From: ASV31 sp965229765
GTDB lineage: Bacteria > Pseudomonadota > Alphaproteobacteria > Rhodobacterales > Rhodobacteraceae
DNA: 64,000 nt
NCBI GenBank assembly: GCA_965229765.1
Contig: CBDDJT010000003.1
Coordinates: 1,178,001 to 1,242,000, forward strand
Reading direction: 5' to 3'
Part shown: piece by piece, positions 7,590 to 16,620 of the stretch
Position numbering within the stretch: the stretch's first letter is position 1
How the letters are laid out: each line of letters starts with the position of its first letter
Position numbers and translations under genes: made by a program
The notes under the pieces: generated by a model
Told to the model about the DNA's origin: nothing
Databases searched by the model: none
What the model saw: only the letters and a program-made list of their open reading frames with translations

Positions 7590-8756
7590 ATGGACGCGAC
7601 TGCACCCGCCGACTGGCGCACCGACGAGCACAACATGCTTGCGGACATGACGCGCAAGTTCATCACCGAGGAATGGGCCCCCCAGTTCGACCGCTGGCGC
7701 GAACAGGGCCAGATGGACCGCGACACCTGGAACGCGGCTGGTGCGCTGGGGCTTCTGTTGCCCTCGATCCCGGAACAATACGGCGGCGCCGGTGGCGACT
7801 TTGGCCACGAAGCGGTGATCGCGATGGAAAGCGCCCGCGCCAACCTCGCCGCCTGGGGCCACCCGATTCATTCCGGCATCGTGGCGCATTACATCCTCGC
7901 CTACGGCACCGAGGACCAGAAATCGCGCTGGCTGCCAAAAATGGCGTCCGGAGAGATGGTGGGCGCGCTGGCCATGTCGGAACCCGGCGCCGGATCGGAC
8001 GTGCAGGGGCTGAAGACCCGCGCGACGCGCGATGGCAACGTCTATCGCGTGACAGGCCAGAAGATCTTCATCACCAACGGCCAGCACGCCGACCTGATCG
8101 TGGTGGCCGCCAAGACCGATCCCTCGGCCGGGGCGCGCGGCACCTCGCTTGTGGTGGTGGAAACCCAGGGGGCAGAGGGCTTCGCCCGCGGCCGCAACCT
8201 CGACAAGATCGGGATGCACGCCTCGGACACGTCCGAGCTGTTCTTCGACAATGTGCCCGTGCCGCCGGAAAACATCCTCGGCGGCGAGGAAGGCCGCGGC
8301 TTCTACCAGATGATGGAACAGCTGCCGCAGGAGCGCCTGCTGATCGCCTGCGGCGCGGTCGGCGCGATGCAGGGCGCGGTGGAACGCACCATCGCCTACT
8401 GCCAGGAGCGCCAGGCCTTCGGCGGCCCGCTGATGCAGTTCCAGAACACCCGCTTCACCCTGGCCGAATGCAAGACCAAGCTGACCGTGGCAGGGGCCTT
8501 CCTGAACGAGTGCATCGCGCTGCATCTTCAGGGACGGCTCGACGTGGAGAAGGCCGCGATGGCCAAGTACTGGACCACCGACACCCAGGGCGAAGTGCTG
8601 GACGCCTGCCTGCAGATGCACGGCGGCTATGGCTACATGCAGGAATACGCGATCGGCCAGATGTGGGCCGACGCACGGGTGCAACGCATCTACGGCGGCA
8701 CGAACGAGATCATGAAGGAGCTGATCGCCCGCGGTTTTGCAGGGGGCAAGGGATGA
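7590..8756 (+). CDS. acyl-CoA dehydrogenase
   Basis: A 388-residue acyl-CoA dehydrogenase of usual family length. FAD/substrate motifs are ALAMSEPGAGSDVQGLKT (about 128-145) and GQKIFITNGQHAD. The C-terminal motif reads RIYGGTNEIMKEL, with glycine where medium-chain enzymes have the catalytic glutamate (IYEGT). The glutamate in EQLPQERLLIA then likely serves as base, as in isovaleryl- and long-chain-type enzymes. It works with the neighbouring thiolase and FadJ-like genes in acyl-CoA oxidation. Start 7590 has GGGGAGGAG upstream. Confidence 0.9.
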   Translation: MDATAPADWRTDEHNMLADMTRKFITEEWAPQFDRWREQGQMDRDTWNAAGALGLLLPSIPEQYGGAGGDFGHEAVIAMESARANLAAWGHPIHSGIVAHYILAYGTEDQKSRWLPKMASGEMVGALAMSEPGAGSDVQGLKTRATRDGNVYRVTGQKIFITNGQHADLIVVAAKTDPSAGARGTSLVVVETQGAEGFARGRNLDKIGMHASDTSELFFDNVPVPPENILGGEEGRGFYQMMEQLPQERLLIACGAVGAMQGAVERTIAYCQERQAFGGPLMQFQNTRFTLAECKTKLTVAGAFLNECIALHLQGRLDVEKAAMAKYWTTDTQGEVLDACLQMHGGYGYMQEYAIGQMWADARVQRIYGGTNEIMKELIARGFAGGKG

Positions 8757-8833
8757 GCGCAGCGCGCCATCCGGGTTTCGCCGCGCCTGCGGCGCGCCGA
8801 CCCGTGCGCGGCTGCGCCGCGCGCCTTCGGCGA

Positions 8834-8856
8834 GAGTATTTCGGGCAAGAAGAAGC
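8834..8856 (+). repeat. dispersed repeat GAGTATTT-N4-CAAGAAGAAGC, copy 1
   Basis: Matches the reverse complement of 9020-9042 except for three bases in the central four, and resembles 58593-58614. It is preceded by a GC-rich inverted repeat, as is the third copy. It looks like a short intergenic REP-type element. Confidence 0.55.
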
Positions 8857-9019
8857 CAGGGGCGGTCCGCCCCGCCGCGGCGCTCGACCCGAGTGCGTCC
8901 GGGTGCTGGCACGGCGGCGGGGCTTCTCCTTGCACGGTCATCGGCTCTCCAGCCTGTACCGTGCCACCGATCATGGCCCGTCAAGGTTAACGGGCGGTTA
9001 CCTTTGCAGGTCCGCTTCT

Positions 9020-9042
9020 GCTTCTTCTTGCTTCAAATACTC
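9020..9042 (-). repeat. dispersed repeat GAGTATTT-N4-CAAGAAGAAGC, copy 2
   Basis: Inverted relative to copy 1, 163 bases away, in the leader of the GST gene. Copies 1 and 2 could pair in RNA or single-stranded DNA. Confidence 0.55.
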
Positions 9043-9084
9043 AAATCCGCGGCCCGCCAGGGACGCAGCATCGGGAGAAGGCGC

Positions 9085-9720
9085 ATGACCATCCAGCTTC
9101 ACTGCTTCGGCGAATCCGGCAATGCCTACAAGGCGGCGCTTGCGCTCCAGCTTTCCGGGCTCGACTGGGAACCCGTCTTTGTCGACTTCTTCAACGGCGC
9201 GACGCGCACAGCGGACTACCGCGCCGGGGTCAACGAGATGGGCGAGGCGCCCGTCATGGTCGACGGCGACACGCGGCTGACCCAGTCGGGTGTCATACAG
9301 CAGTACGTCACCGACAAGACCGGCAAGTTTGGCGGCGCCCCCGAGGACCGTTACGAGGTGCTGCGCTGGGTGCTGTGGGACAATCACAAGCTGTCCAGCC
9401 AGGCCGGGATGACACGCTTCCTGATGAACTTCCTGCCCGCAGACAAGCGCCCGGCCGAGGTGATCGGCTTCATGCAGGGGCGGCTCAAGGCCGCCTACCA
9501 GGTGCTCGACGGGCACCTCGCGGGGCGCGACTGGATCGTGGGCGACGGCGTGACCAATGCCGACCTGTCCTGCTGCGGCTATCTCTATTACCCCGAACCC
9601 TTCGGCTTCGACCGCGCCGACTGGCCCAATATCGACGCCTGGCTGACGCGCCTGTCGGCGCTGCCGGGCTGGAAGCACCCCTACGACCTGATGCCCGGCA
9701 ACCCCGCCGACCGGGCCTGA
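9085..9720 (+). CDS. glutathione S-transferase family protein
   Basis: A 211-residue protein with an N-terminal thioredoxin-like domain (LHCFGESGNAYKAALALQ; the cis-proline region GEAPVMVDGDTRLTQSGVI at about 52-70) and an all-helical C-terminal domain (GVTNADLSCCGYLYY at about 155-169). It is probably glutathione-dependent, acting on an electrophile or as an isomerase. It sits 17 bases ahead of the thiolase gene, so it is co-transcribed with beta-oxidation genes; a GFA-family protein, also glutathione-linked, follows in the same operon. Confidence 0.85.
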   Translation: MTIQLHCFGESGNAYKAALALQLSGLDWEPVFVDFFNGATRTADYRAGVNEMGEAPVMVDGDTRLTQSGVIQQYVTDKTGKFGGAPEDRYEVLRWVLWDNHKLSSQAGMTRFLMNFLPADKRPAEVIGFMQGRLKAAYQVLDGHLAGRDWIVGDGVTNADLSCCGYLYYPEPFGFDRADWPNIDAWLTRLSALPGWKHPYDLMPGNPADRA

Positions 9721-9737
9721 CACGGAAAGGCCACAGG

Positions 9738-10949
9738 ATGACCGACGCCTATATCTACGACGCTGTCCGTACCCCGCGCGGCAAGGGCCGCAAGGACGGC
9801 AGCCTGCACGAGGTGACAGCGCTGCGCCTGTCGGCGCTGACGCTGAACGCGCTGAAGGACCGCAACGGGCTGGACGGGCACGCGGTCGAGGACGTGATCT
9901 GGGGCAACGTCACCCAGGTGGGCGAGCAGGGCGGCTGCCTGGCGCGCACCGCCGTGCTGGCCTCCGACCTCGACGAGCGCATTCCCGGCGTGTCGATCAA
10001 CCGTTTCTGCGCCTCGGGGCTCGAGGCGGTGAACATGGCCGCCAACCAGGTGCGCGGCGGGGCCGGGCAGGCCTTCATCGCCGGCGGGGTCGAGATGATG
10101 GGCCGCGTGCCCATGGGCTCTGACGGGGCGGCAATCGCCGTCGATCCGACCGTGGCGATGAAACGCTATTTCGTGCCGCAGGGCATCTCGGCCGACATCA
10201 TCGCGACCGAGTACGGATTTACCCGCGACGACGCCGACGCCTATGCCGTCGAAAGCCAGGCCCGCGCCGCCGCCGCCTGGGCCGACCGGCGGTTCGAACG
10301 CTCGGTGATCCCGGTGCGCGACCAGAACGGGCTGACCGTGCTCGACCATGACGAGTACATGCGCCCGGGCACCGACATGCAGTCGCTGGGTGCGCTGAAG
10401 CCGTCCTTCAAGGAGATGGGAGAGGTCATGCCGGGCTTCGACGCCGTGGCGCTGATGAAATACCCGCATCTGGAGCGGATCGAGCACATCCACCATGCCG
10501 GCAATTCCAGCGGCATCGTCGATGGTGCCGCGGCCGTCCTGATCGGCACGAAGGAATTCGGCGAGGCCCGCGGCCTTAAGCCACGCGCGCGCGTCCGCGC
10601 CACCTCACGCGTGGGCACCGATCCGACGATCATGCTGACGGGCCCCGTACCCGCGACGGAACGCGTGCTGGCCGCCGCGGGCATGAAGATCGGCGACCTC
10701 GACCTTTTCGAGGTGAACGAGGCCTTCGCCTCGGTCGTGCTGCGCTTTCTTCAGGCGTTCGAGGTCGACCGCGCCAAGGTGAACGTCAATGGCGGGTCCA
10801 TAGCCATGGGCCATCCTCTGGGCGCGACAGGGGCGATCATCCTTGGCACGCTGCTCGACGAGATGGAGCGGTCGGACCACGCAACCGGGCTGGCGACGCT
10901 GTGCATCGGGTCGGGCATGGGCGCGGCAACGATCATCGAGAGGGTGTAA
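9738..10949 (+). CDS. acetyl-CoA C-acyltransferase (thiolase)
   Basis: A 403-residue thiolase that cleaves 3-ketoacyl-CoA with CoA to acetyl-CoA and a shortened acyl-CoA. The nucleophilic cysteine is C91 in NRFCASGLEAVN; the second site is NVNGGSIAMGHPLGATGA with its catalytic histidine; the C-terminal cysteine is in LCIGSGMGAA. The length and sequence fit the degradative FadA-like group rather than the biosynthetic PhaA of PHA synthesis. It is followed 5 bases later by an NTF2-like gene and then the multifunctional FadJ-like gene. Confidence 0.92.
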   Translation: MTDAYIYDAVRTPRGKGRKDGSLHEVTALRLSALTLNALKDRNGLDGHAVEDVIWGNVTQVGEQGGCLARTAVLASDLDERIPGVSINRFCASGLEAVNMAANQVRGGAGQAFIAGGVEMMGRVPMGSDGAAIAVDPTVAMKRYFVPQGISADIIATEYGFTRDDADAYAVESQARAAAAWADRRFERSVIPVRDQNGLTVLDHDEYMRPGTDMQSLGALKPSFKEMGEVMPGFDAVALMKYPHLERIEHIHHAGNSSGIVDGAAAVLIGTKEFGEARGLKPRARVRATSRVGTDPTIMLTGPVPATERVLAAAGMKIGDLDLFEVNEAFASVVLRFLQAFEVDRAKVNVNGGSIAMGHPLGATGAIILGTLLDEMERSDHATGLATLCIGSGMGAATIIERV

Positions 10950-10954
10950 CGGCC

Positions 10955-11467
10955 ATGGAAGACGCGCGCGCGATCTACCAGACGAACCTCGACCGGGTGT
11001 CGCTGGCGGTCTGGACGCGGAACCTGCCGATGCTGCTGCGCCATCTGGCGGTGCCCAACCGGATGACCACGATCGACACAGAGATCGTGCTGGGCTCGCC
11101 CGAAGAGGTCGAGATCACGATGAACGACCTGCGCGATCACCTGGAACGGACCGGCGCGGAATGGTACGAAAGGCGCTGCCTGAAGGCCGGTTTCGTTCCC
11201 GTCAATTCCGCCATGATCGTCGGCCAGCACATCACGATCATCCGCAAGGACGGCCAGCCACTTGTCGAGCCTTACCTCAGCCACATGACGCTGATGCGGA
11301 TCGACGGGCGCTGGCAGGCGACGTCCTGCGACACCGACGCCCACAACGACAACCTGAATGTCATCGCCCGGGACATGGCCGAAGGCCAGCGGCGCGAACA
11401 TCAGGCGCGCAGCAAGGCGGCCGATGCGCCGCGCCCTTCGGACGGCGCGCGAAAGGATGCACGCTGA
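10955..11467 (+). CDS. SnoaL/NTF2-like hypothetical protein
   Basis: A 170-residue protein of uncertain function. The pattern of an N-terminal helix (ARAIYQTNLDRVSLAVWTRN), strands such as HITIIRKDGQPLVEPYLSHM and RIDGRWQATSC suggests the cone-shaped SnoaL/NTF2 fold. The C terminus (last 30 residues) is charged and low in complexity. It lies inside the beta-oxidation operon between the thiolase and a GFA-family gene, which points to an accessory role in that pathway, but nothing in the sequence defines a reaction. Confidence 0.7.
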   Translation: MEDARAIYQTNLDRVSLAVWTRNLPMLLRHLAVPNRMTTIDTEIVLGSPEEVEITMNDLRDHLERTGAEWYERRCLKAGFVPVNSAMIVGQHITIIRKDGQPLVEPYLSHMTLMRIDGRWQATSCDTDAHNDNLNVIARDMAEGQRREHQARSKAADAPRPSDGARKDAR

Positions 11468-11516
11468 TGCGGGTCCGGTTCGAAACCGGCGCGCTGCGCC
11501 GGACGGGGGCGCGGGC

Positions 11517-11921
11517 ATGACCGCCCGCGACGGCGGCTGCGCCTGTCGCGCGGTCCGGTTCCGGGCCGAGGGCGAACCGCGCTTCGCCTTCGTCTGCCAC
11601 TGTGGCGCCTGCCGCCGCAAGACCGGCACGGGACATGCCGCCAGCGCGGCCTATCCCCGCGACGCGGTCACGATAACCGGCACGGCGCGGGTCTATCCGC
11701 GGCCCGCCCCTGCCGGCCATGCCGTCGACCAGGCCTTCTGCGGCACCTGCGGGTCGCCGCTCTGGAACACCACGCCGCGCGCCGAGACGCTCATCATGCT
11801 CGATCTCGGTGCCTTCGACGATCCATCCGGGCTGAACCCCGCCCGCGTCTTCCACCCGGAAGACGCTTTGCCATGGGACCGGCAGCCCTGGAACGACTAT
11901 CCCCAAGGAGACGCGACATGA
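11517..11921 (+). CDS. GFA family protein (zinc-binding, Gfa/CENP-V fold)
   Basis: A 134-residue protein with the GFA zinc signature: C8-x-C10 in GGCACRAVRF, then CHCGACRRKTG, then FCGTCGSPLW. Members bind two zinc ions; some were reported to assist glutathione-formaldehyde adduct formation, although that activity is disputed. The ATG at 11517 was chosen since it directly precedes the first zinc ligands. The stop overlaps the start of the FadJ-like gene (ATGA at 11918-11921), so the two are translationally coupled. Confidence 0.85.
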   Translation: MTARDGGCACRAVRFRAEGEPRFAFVCHCGACRRKTGTGHAASAAYPRDAVTITGTARVYPRPAPAGHAVDQAFCGTCGSPLWNTTPRAETLIMLDLGAFDDPSGLNPARVFHPEDALPWDRQPWNDYPQGDAT

Positions 11922-14110
11922 GCGATTTCAGCTATTCCGTCGACGCCGACGGCGTCGCCACCATCACCTGGGACCTGCCCGGGAAATCCATGAACGTGAT
12001 GAGCTTTGACGGCTTTCGCCAGCTGGACGGCATGATCGACGACGCACTCGGCGACGCAGAGGTCAAGGGCGTGATCATCACCTCGGCCAAGGACAGCTTT
12101 GCCGCCGGAATGGACCTGAACGTGCTGGCGCGGATGCGGGACGACGCCGGCGACACGCCCGCCCGGGGGCTTTTCGACGGGCTGATGTCTGTCCATGGCA
12201 TCCTGCGCAAGATCGAGCGCGCGGGCATGGACGACCGCAACAAGGGCGGCAAGCCCATTGTCGCCGCCCTGCCCGGCACGGCGCTTGGCATCGGCTATGA
12301 AATCGCGCTGGCCTGCCACCGGATCATCTGCGCCGACAACCCCAAGGCCAGGATCGGCCTGCCCGAAATCCTTGTCGGCCTGTTCCCCGGGTCGGGCGGC
12401 ACCACCCGTCTTGTGCGCAAGCTGGGCGCGATGGCCGCCGCGCCCTACCTGCTGGAAGGCAAGACGCTCGACCCCGCGCGGGCAAGGGCCGCGGGCCTGA
12501 TCGACGAGGTCGCCGCCGATCCCGTCGCCGCCGCCAAGGCGTGGATCGCCGGGGCCACTGACGCCGACCTTGTCAAACCCTGGGACCAGAAGGGCGAGAA
12601 GATCCCCGGCGGCGCGCCCTATCACCCGGCAGGCTACATGACCTTCGTCGGCGCCAACGCCATGGTCCACGGCAAGACCAAGGGCGTCTACCCGGCGGCC
12701 AAGGCCCTTCTTTCGGCGGTCTACGAGGGCGCGCTCGTGCCCTTCGACGCCGCCATCCGGATCGAGGCGCGCTGGTTCACCCATGTGCTGCTGGACCCGA
12801 CGTCCTCGGCCATGATCCGATCGCTCTTCGTCAACAAGGAAGCGCTGGAAAAAGGCGCGAACCGCCCCGCGGTGCCGGACCAGAAGGTTGCCAAGGTGGG
12901 CATCCTCGGCGCAGGCATGATGGGCGCCGGCATCGCCTATGTCAGCGCCAATGCCGGGATCGAGGTCGTGCTGATCGATCAGGCGCAGGACGCCGCCGAC
13001 CGCGGCAAGGCCTATTCCGAGTTGCTTCTGGACAAGGGCATCCAGCGCAAGAAGGTCACGCCCGAGAAGAAGGATCAGGTGCTGGCCCGCATCACCGCGA
13101 CCACCGACTATGCCGCGCTGGCGGGCTGTGACCTGATCGTCGAGGCCGTGTTCGAGGACCCCCGCGTCAAGGCCGACGTCACCAAGCGCGCCGAGGCCGC
13201 GATCCCGCAGGACTGCGTCTTCGCCACCAACACCTCGACCCTGCCGATCACCGATCTTGCCCGCGCCTCGGCCCGGCCCGACCAGTTCATCGGCATCCAT
13301 TTCTTCAGCCCGGTCGACAAGATGCTGCTGGTCGAGATCATAAAGGGCGGACAGACCGGCGACCGCGCCGTGGCCAAGGCGCTCGATTTCGTGCGCCAGA
13401 TCCGCAAGACGCCCATCGTGGTCAACGACGCGCGCTTTTTCTACGCGAACCGCTGCATCATCCCCTACATCAACGAGGGCATCCGCATGGTGGGCGAGGG
13501 CATGCGCCCCGCGCTGGTGGAAAACGCCGCCAAGCTGGTGGGGATGCCACTGGGGCCGCTGCAACTGGTCGACGAGACCTCGATCGACCTCGGCGTCAAG
13601 ATCGCCAAGGCCACCAAGGCGGCGATGGGCGCCGACTATCCCGATGACGCGGTGGACACAGTTCTGTTCTGGATGGCCGATCAGGGCCGCATGGGGCGCA
13701 AGTCGAAATCGGGCTTCTACGCCTATGACGACGCGGGCAAGCGCACCGGGCTCTGGGACGGGCTAACCGCGCAATACCCCCCCGCCGCCGACCAGCCCGA
13801 GGTGACAGAGGTCCAGCACCGCCTGCTCTTCGCGCAGGTGCTGGAAGCCGTGCGCGCGCTGGAGGCGGGCGTGCTGACCGACATCCGCGAAGGCGACGTG
13901 GGTGCGATCCTTGGCTGGGGCTTCGCGCCCTGGTCGGGCGGGCCGTTCAGCTGGCTCGACCGCATCGGCGCGGCAGAGGCCGTGCGCCTGTGTGACGACC
14001 TTGCCGCGCGCCATGGCGAACGCTTCGCGGCGCCCGAGCTGTTGCGGGATATGGCCGCCAAGGGCGAAAGCTTCTACGCCCGCTTTGCCCCCGCGGCCCG
14101 CGCCGCCTGA
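11918..14110 (+). CDS. FadJ/FadB-like multifunctional enoyl-CoA hydratase / 3-hydroxyacyl-CoA dehydrogenase
   Basis: A 730-residue fusion enzyme catalysing the hydration and NAD-dependent oxidation steps of beta-oxidation. Residues 1 to about 300 are a crotonase domain (DSFAAGMDLNVLARM; ALPGTALGIGYEIALACHR). A Rossmann domain starts near 325 (VGILGAGMMGAGIAYVSANA) with HFFSPVDKMLLVEII further on. Two helical C-terminal domains end at GWGFAPWSGGPFSW. It feeds the upstream thiolase. It ends the operon, and a hairpin (14119-14142) separates it from the convergent malic enzyme gene. Confidence 0.92.
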   Translation: MSDFSYSVDADGVATITWDLPGKSMNVMSFDGFRQLDGMIDDALGDAEVKGVIITSAKDSFAAGMDLNVLARMRDDAGDTPARGLFDGLMSVHGILRKIERAGMDDRNKGGKPIVAALPGTALGIGYEIALACHRIICADNPKARIGLPEILVGLFPGSGGTTRLVRKLGAMAAAPYLLEGKTLDPARARAAGLIDEVAADPVAAAKAWIAGATDADLVKPWDQKGEKIPGGAPYHPAGYMTFVGANAMVHGKTKGVYPAAKALLSAVYEGALVPFDAAIRIEARWFTHVLLDPTSSAMIRSLFVNKEALEKGANRPAVPDQKVAKVGILGAGMMGAGIAYVSANAGIEVVLIDQAQDAADRGKAYSELLLDKGIQRKKVTPEKKDQVLARITATTDYAALAGCDLIVEAVFEDPRVKADVTKRAEAAIPQDCVFATNTSTLPITDLARASARPDQFIGIHFFSPVDKMLLVEIIKGGQTGDRAVAKALDFVRQIRKTPIVVNDARFFYANRCIIPYINEGIRMVGEGMRPALVENAAKLVGMPLGPLQLVDETSIDLGVKIAKATKAAMGADYPDDAVDTVLFWMADQGRMGRKSKSGFYAYDDAGKRTGLWDGLTAQYPPAADQPEVTEVQHRLLFAQVLEAVRALEAGVLTDIREGDVGAILGWGFAPWSGGPFSWLDRIGAAEAVRLCDDLAARHGERFAAPELLRDMAAKGESFYARFAPAARAA

Positions 14111-14118
14111 CAGGCACC

Positions 14119-14142
14119 GGCGGGCCCCGCCAAGGGCCCGCC
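14119..14142. terminator. bidirectional terminator-like hairpin
   Basis: GGCGGGCCC and GGGCCCGCC form a perfect 9-bp stem around CGCCAA, placed 8 bases after the FadJ-like stop and 4 bases before the end of the convergent malic enzyme gene. There is no clear U tract, so termination strength is uncertain. Confidence 0.6.
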
Positions 14143-14146
14143 CGCT

Positions 14147-16426
14147 TCAGCCGTAATGCGCCACAGGCGTGCCGGCCAGCGCCGACATGTTCAGAAGCCC
14201 GCGCGCCGTGATCGAGGGCGTCACGATATGGGCGCGGTTGCCCATGCCCATCAGGATCGGCCCCACCTCCAGCCCGCGGGCCTTCATCTTCAGGATATTG
14301 CGCACGCCAGAGGCCGCGTCGGTGTTGGGAAAGACCAGAACGTTGGCCGCCCCGGCGAGGCGCGAATTGGGAAAGACCCGCGCCCGCAACTCGGGGTCCA
14401 AGGCCGCATCTGCGTGCATCTCGCCCTCGTAGGCAAAATCGCGCGGCGCGCTGTCAAGGATCGCCAGCGCGCCCCGCATCCGCCGCCCGGTGTCGCAATC
14501 GAGGTTCCCGAACTGCGAATGCGAACACAGCGCGATCTGCGGCAGGACGCCAAACCGGCGCACATGCCGCGCCGCGCCGATCACCGTTTCGGCGATCTGC
14601 TCGGGCGTCGGCTCTGCATGTACCTGCGTGTCGGTCACGAACAGCGGCCCGTCTTCCAGGATCATCAGGCTCAGCGCGCCGATGGGATGCAGCCGCTCGG
14701 TGCCCAGCACCTGGTTGACGTAGTTGAGGTGCCACAGGAACTGCCCGAATGTCCCGCAGATCAGGCTGTCGGCCTCGCCGCGATGCACCATCACCGCACC
14801 GATGGCCGTGGTGTTGGTGCGCATGATCGCGCGGGCAAGGTCCGGGGTGACGCCGCGGCGTTCCATCAGGGCGTGATAGGTCGTCCAGTAGTCGCGGTAG
14901 CGCGGGTCGTTCTCGGGGTTCACCAGCTCGAAATCCTTGCCCGGCCGGATCGGCAGGCCCGCGCGCTCGGCGCGCTGCTCCACCACGTCCGGGCGGCCGA
15001 TCAGGATCGGGATATCCGTGGTCTCCTCGATCATCGCGTTGGCGGCCCGCAGCACACGCTCGTCCTCGCCTTCGGCAAAGACAATGCGCCGGTTCGCCGT
15101 CGCCGCGGCCTCGAAAACCGGCCGCATGATGAGCGCCGAGCGAAAGACCGACCCGTCAAGCCGGGTCTTGTAGGCGGCCAGATCCTCGATCGGGCGCGTG
15201 GCCACGCCCGAGTCCATCGCCGCGCGCGCCACCGCGCTGGCGACAACGCCCATCAGTCTGGGATCGAACGGCTTCGGGATCAGGTAGTCGGCACCAAAGG
15301 CCAGTTGCTCGCCCTGATAGGCGGCGGCGGCCTCTGCGCTGGTGGTGGCGCGGGCCAGCGCAGCGATCCCCTCGATACAGGCGATCTGCATGGCGTCGTT
15401 GATCTCGGTCGCGCCCACGTCCAGCGCCCCGCGAAAGATGAACGGAAAGCACAGAACGTTGTTGACCTGGTTGGGATAGTCCGACCTGCCCGTCGCGATG
15501 ATCGCTCCCGGTGCCGCCTCTCGCGCGACGTCGGGCATGATCTCGGGTTCGGGGTTGGCCAGCGCAAAGACGATCGGGCGATCCGCCATGGCCCCTACCA
15601 TCTCGGGCGTCAGCACACGCGGTCCCGACAGGCCAAGAAAAAGGTCCGCCCCCTCGATCACCTCGGCCAGCCCGCGCGGCCCGCCGGGCTGGGCGTATTC
15701 GGCCTTTTGCGGGGTCATGTCCTCGGCACGGCCCTCGTGCACCAGCCCGTGCAGGTCGCACAGCCAGACGTTCTCGCGCCGCACACCCAGCTTCAGCAGC
15801 ATGTTCAGGCAGGCGATCCCCGCCGCGCCACCGCCGGTGGACACCACCTTTATGTCCTCGAACCGCTTGCCCGCCACGCGCAGGGCATTCATCGCCGCCG
15901 CGCCCACCACGATCGCCGTGCCGTGCTGGTCATCGTGGAACACCGGGATGTTCATCCGTTCGCGGCACAGCTTCTCGACAATGAAGCAATCCGGCGCCTT
16001 GATGTCTTCCAGGTTGATCGCACCGAAGGACGGCTCCAGCGCGCAGACGATGTCGGCCAGCCGTTCGGGATCGGATTCGTTCAGCTCGATGTCGAAGCAG
16101 TCGATGTTGGCGAACTTCTTGAAAAGAACCGCCTTGCCTTCCATCACCGGCTTGGACGCCAGCGCCCCTATATTACCCAGCCCCAGCACCGCCGTGCCGT
16201 TGGTGACCACCGCCACAAGGTTGCCGCGCGCGGTGTATCGGCTGGCGGCGGCCGGGTCGGCCGTGATGGCGTTGCAGGCCTCGGCCACTCCGGGCGAATA
16301 GGCCAGCGCCAGATCGCGGCCGTTGGCCAGAGGCTTTGTCGCGCGCACCTCCAGCTTCCCCGGCTTGGGGAAGGCATGATAGTCGAGCGCGGTTTGCCTG
16401 AACACGTCCTGACGCTGATCCGACAC
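14147..16426 (-). CDS. maeB: NADP-dependent malic enzyme with C-terminal phosphotransacetylase domain
   Basis: A 759-residue fusion protein. The N-terminal half decarboxylates malate to pyruvate: DYHAFPKPGKLEVRATK at the start, YSPGVAEACNAI, the NAD(P)-site region VVSTGGGAAGIACLNMLL and FALANPEPEIMPDV. The C-terminal half (about 430-759) resembles phosphate acetyltransferase (IVFAEGEDERVLRAAN) and in characterised homologues is regulatory rather than catalytic. In alphaproteobacteria such MaeB proteins supply NADPH and pyruvate during growth on organic acids. It diverges from the nucleoside-salvage operon. Confidence 0.93.
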   Translation of the reverse strand: MSDQRQDVFRQTALDYHAFPKPGKLEVRATKPLANGRDLALAYSPGVAEACNAITADPAAASRYTARGNLVAVVTNGTAVLGLGNIGALASKPVMEGKAVLFKKFANIDCFDIELNESDPERLADIVCALEPSFGAINLEDIKAPDCFIVEKLCRERMNIPVFHDDQHGTAIVVGAAAMNALRVAGKRFEDIKVVSTGGGAAGIACLNMLLKLGVRRENVWLCDLHGLVHEGRAEDMTPQKAEYAQPGGPRGLAEVIEGADLFLGLSGPRVLTPEMVGAMADRPIVFALANPEPEIMPDVAREAAPGAIIATGRSDYPNQVNNVLCFPFIFRGALDVGATEINDAMQIACIEGIAALARATTSAEAAAAYQGEQLAFGADYLIPKPFDPRLMGVVASAVARAAMDSGVATRPIEDLAAYKTRLDGSVFRSALIMRPVFEAAATANRRIVFAEGEDERVLRAANAMIEETTDIPILIGRPDVVEQRAERAGLPIRPGKDFELVNPENDPRYRDYWTTYHALMERRGVTPDLARAIMRTNTTAIGAVMVHRGEADSLICGTFGQFLWHLNYVNQVLGTERLHPIGALSLMILEDGPLFVTDTQVHAEPTPEQIAETVIGAARHVRRFGVLPQIALCSHSQFGNLDCDTGRRMRGALAILDSAPRDFAYEGEMHADAALDPELRARVFPNSRLAGAANVLVFPNTDAASGVRNILKMKARGLEVGPILMGMGNRAHIVTPSITARGLLNMSALAGTPVAHYG

Positions 16427-16452
16427 TGGACGATCCTCCGTTCCTGAGTTTT

Positions 16453-16466
16453 GTTTAGCGTTAAAC
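16453..16466. promoter_or_regulatory. near-palindrome GTTTAGCGTTAAAC upstream of maeB
   Basis: An AT-rich imperfect inverted repeat with GTTTA and TAAAC outer arms, 27 bases upstream of the maeB start in an otherwise GC-rich divergent region. It could be a -10 region, an operator, or both. Nothing identifies the regulator. Confidence 0.3.
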
Positions 16467-16620
16467 TATTTCTCTGGCGGCTGGAACAGGCTTCTCCGCC
16501 GCACCGGCGGCGCTCGGGTGCATCCGGCCGCACACGGGCCGCACATGGGCCGCTCCGGGGACTTGCATCGGCGCGCGCACCGCCGCACTCTTGCCGGACA
16601 ACGCAAGAGGATATCGCTGG

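Larger units (their letters stand above)
8757..9084. other. intergenic region with repeat elements (328 bp)
   Basis: No convincing gene on either strand. The left part is a run of GC-rich inverted repeats (around 8778-8830) that end in CGCCTTCGGCGAG. It also holds two oppositely oriented copies of a GAGTATTT-N4-CAAGAAGAAGC element (8834-8856 and 9020-9042), with nothing recognisable between them. The gap splits the acyl-CoA dehydrogenase block from the GST-thiolase-FadJ block, so the downstream genes probably have their own promoter here. Confidence 0.6.

Noticed and set aside
5465..7843. Minus-strand open frame of 792 codons
   Set aside because: Antisense to the large acyl-CoA dehydrogenase; no motifs and shadow-type composition.
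8757..9084. Insertion sequence remnant
   Set aside because: Inverted elements exist but no transposase fragment or target duplication was seen.
14156..16447. Plus-strand open frame of 763 codons
   Set aside because: Exact antisense shadow of maeB, whose malic and phosphotransacetylase domains are complete.
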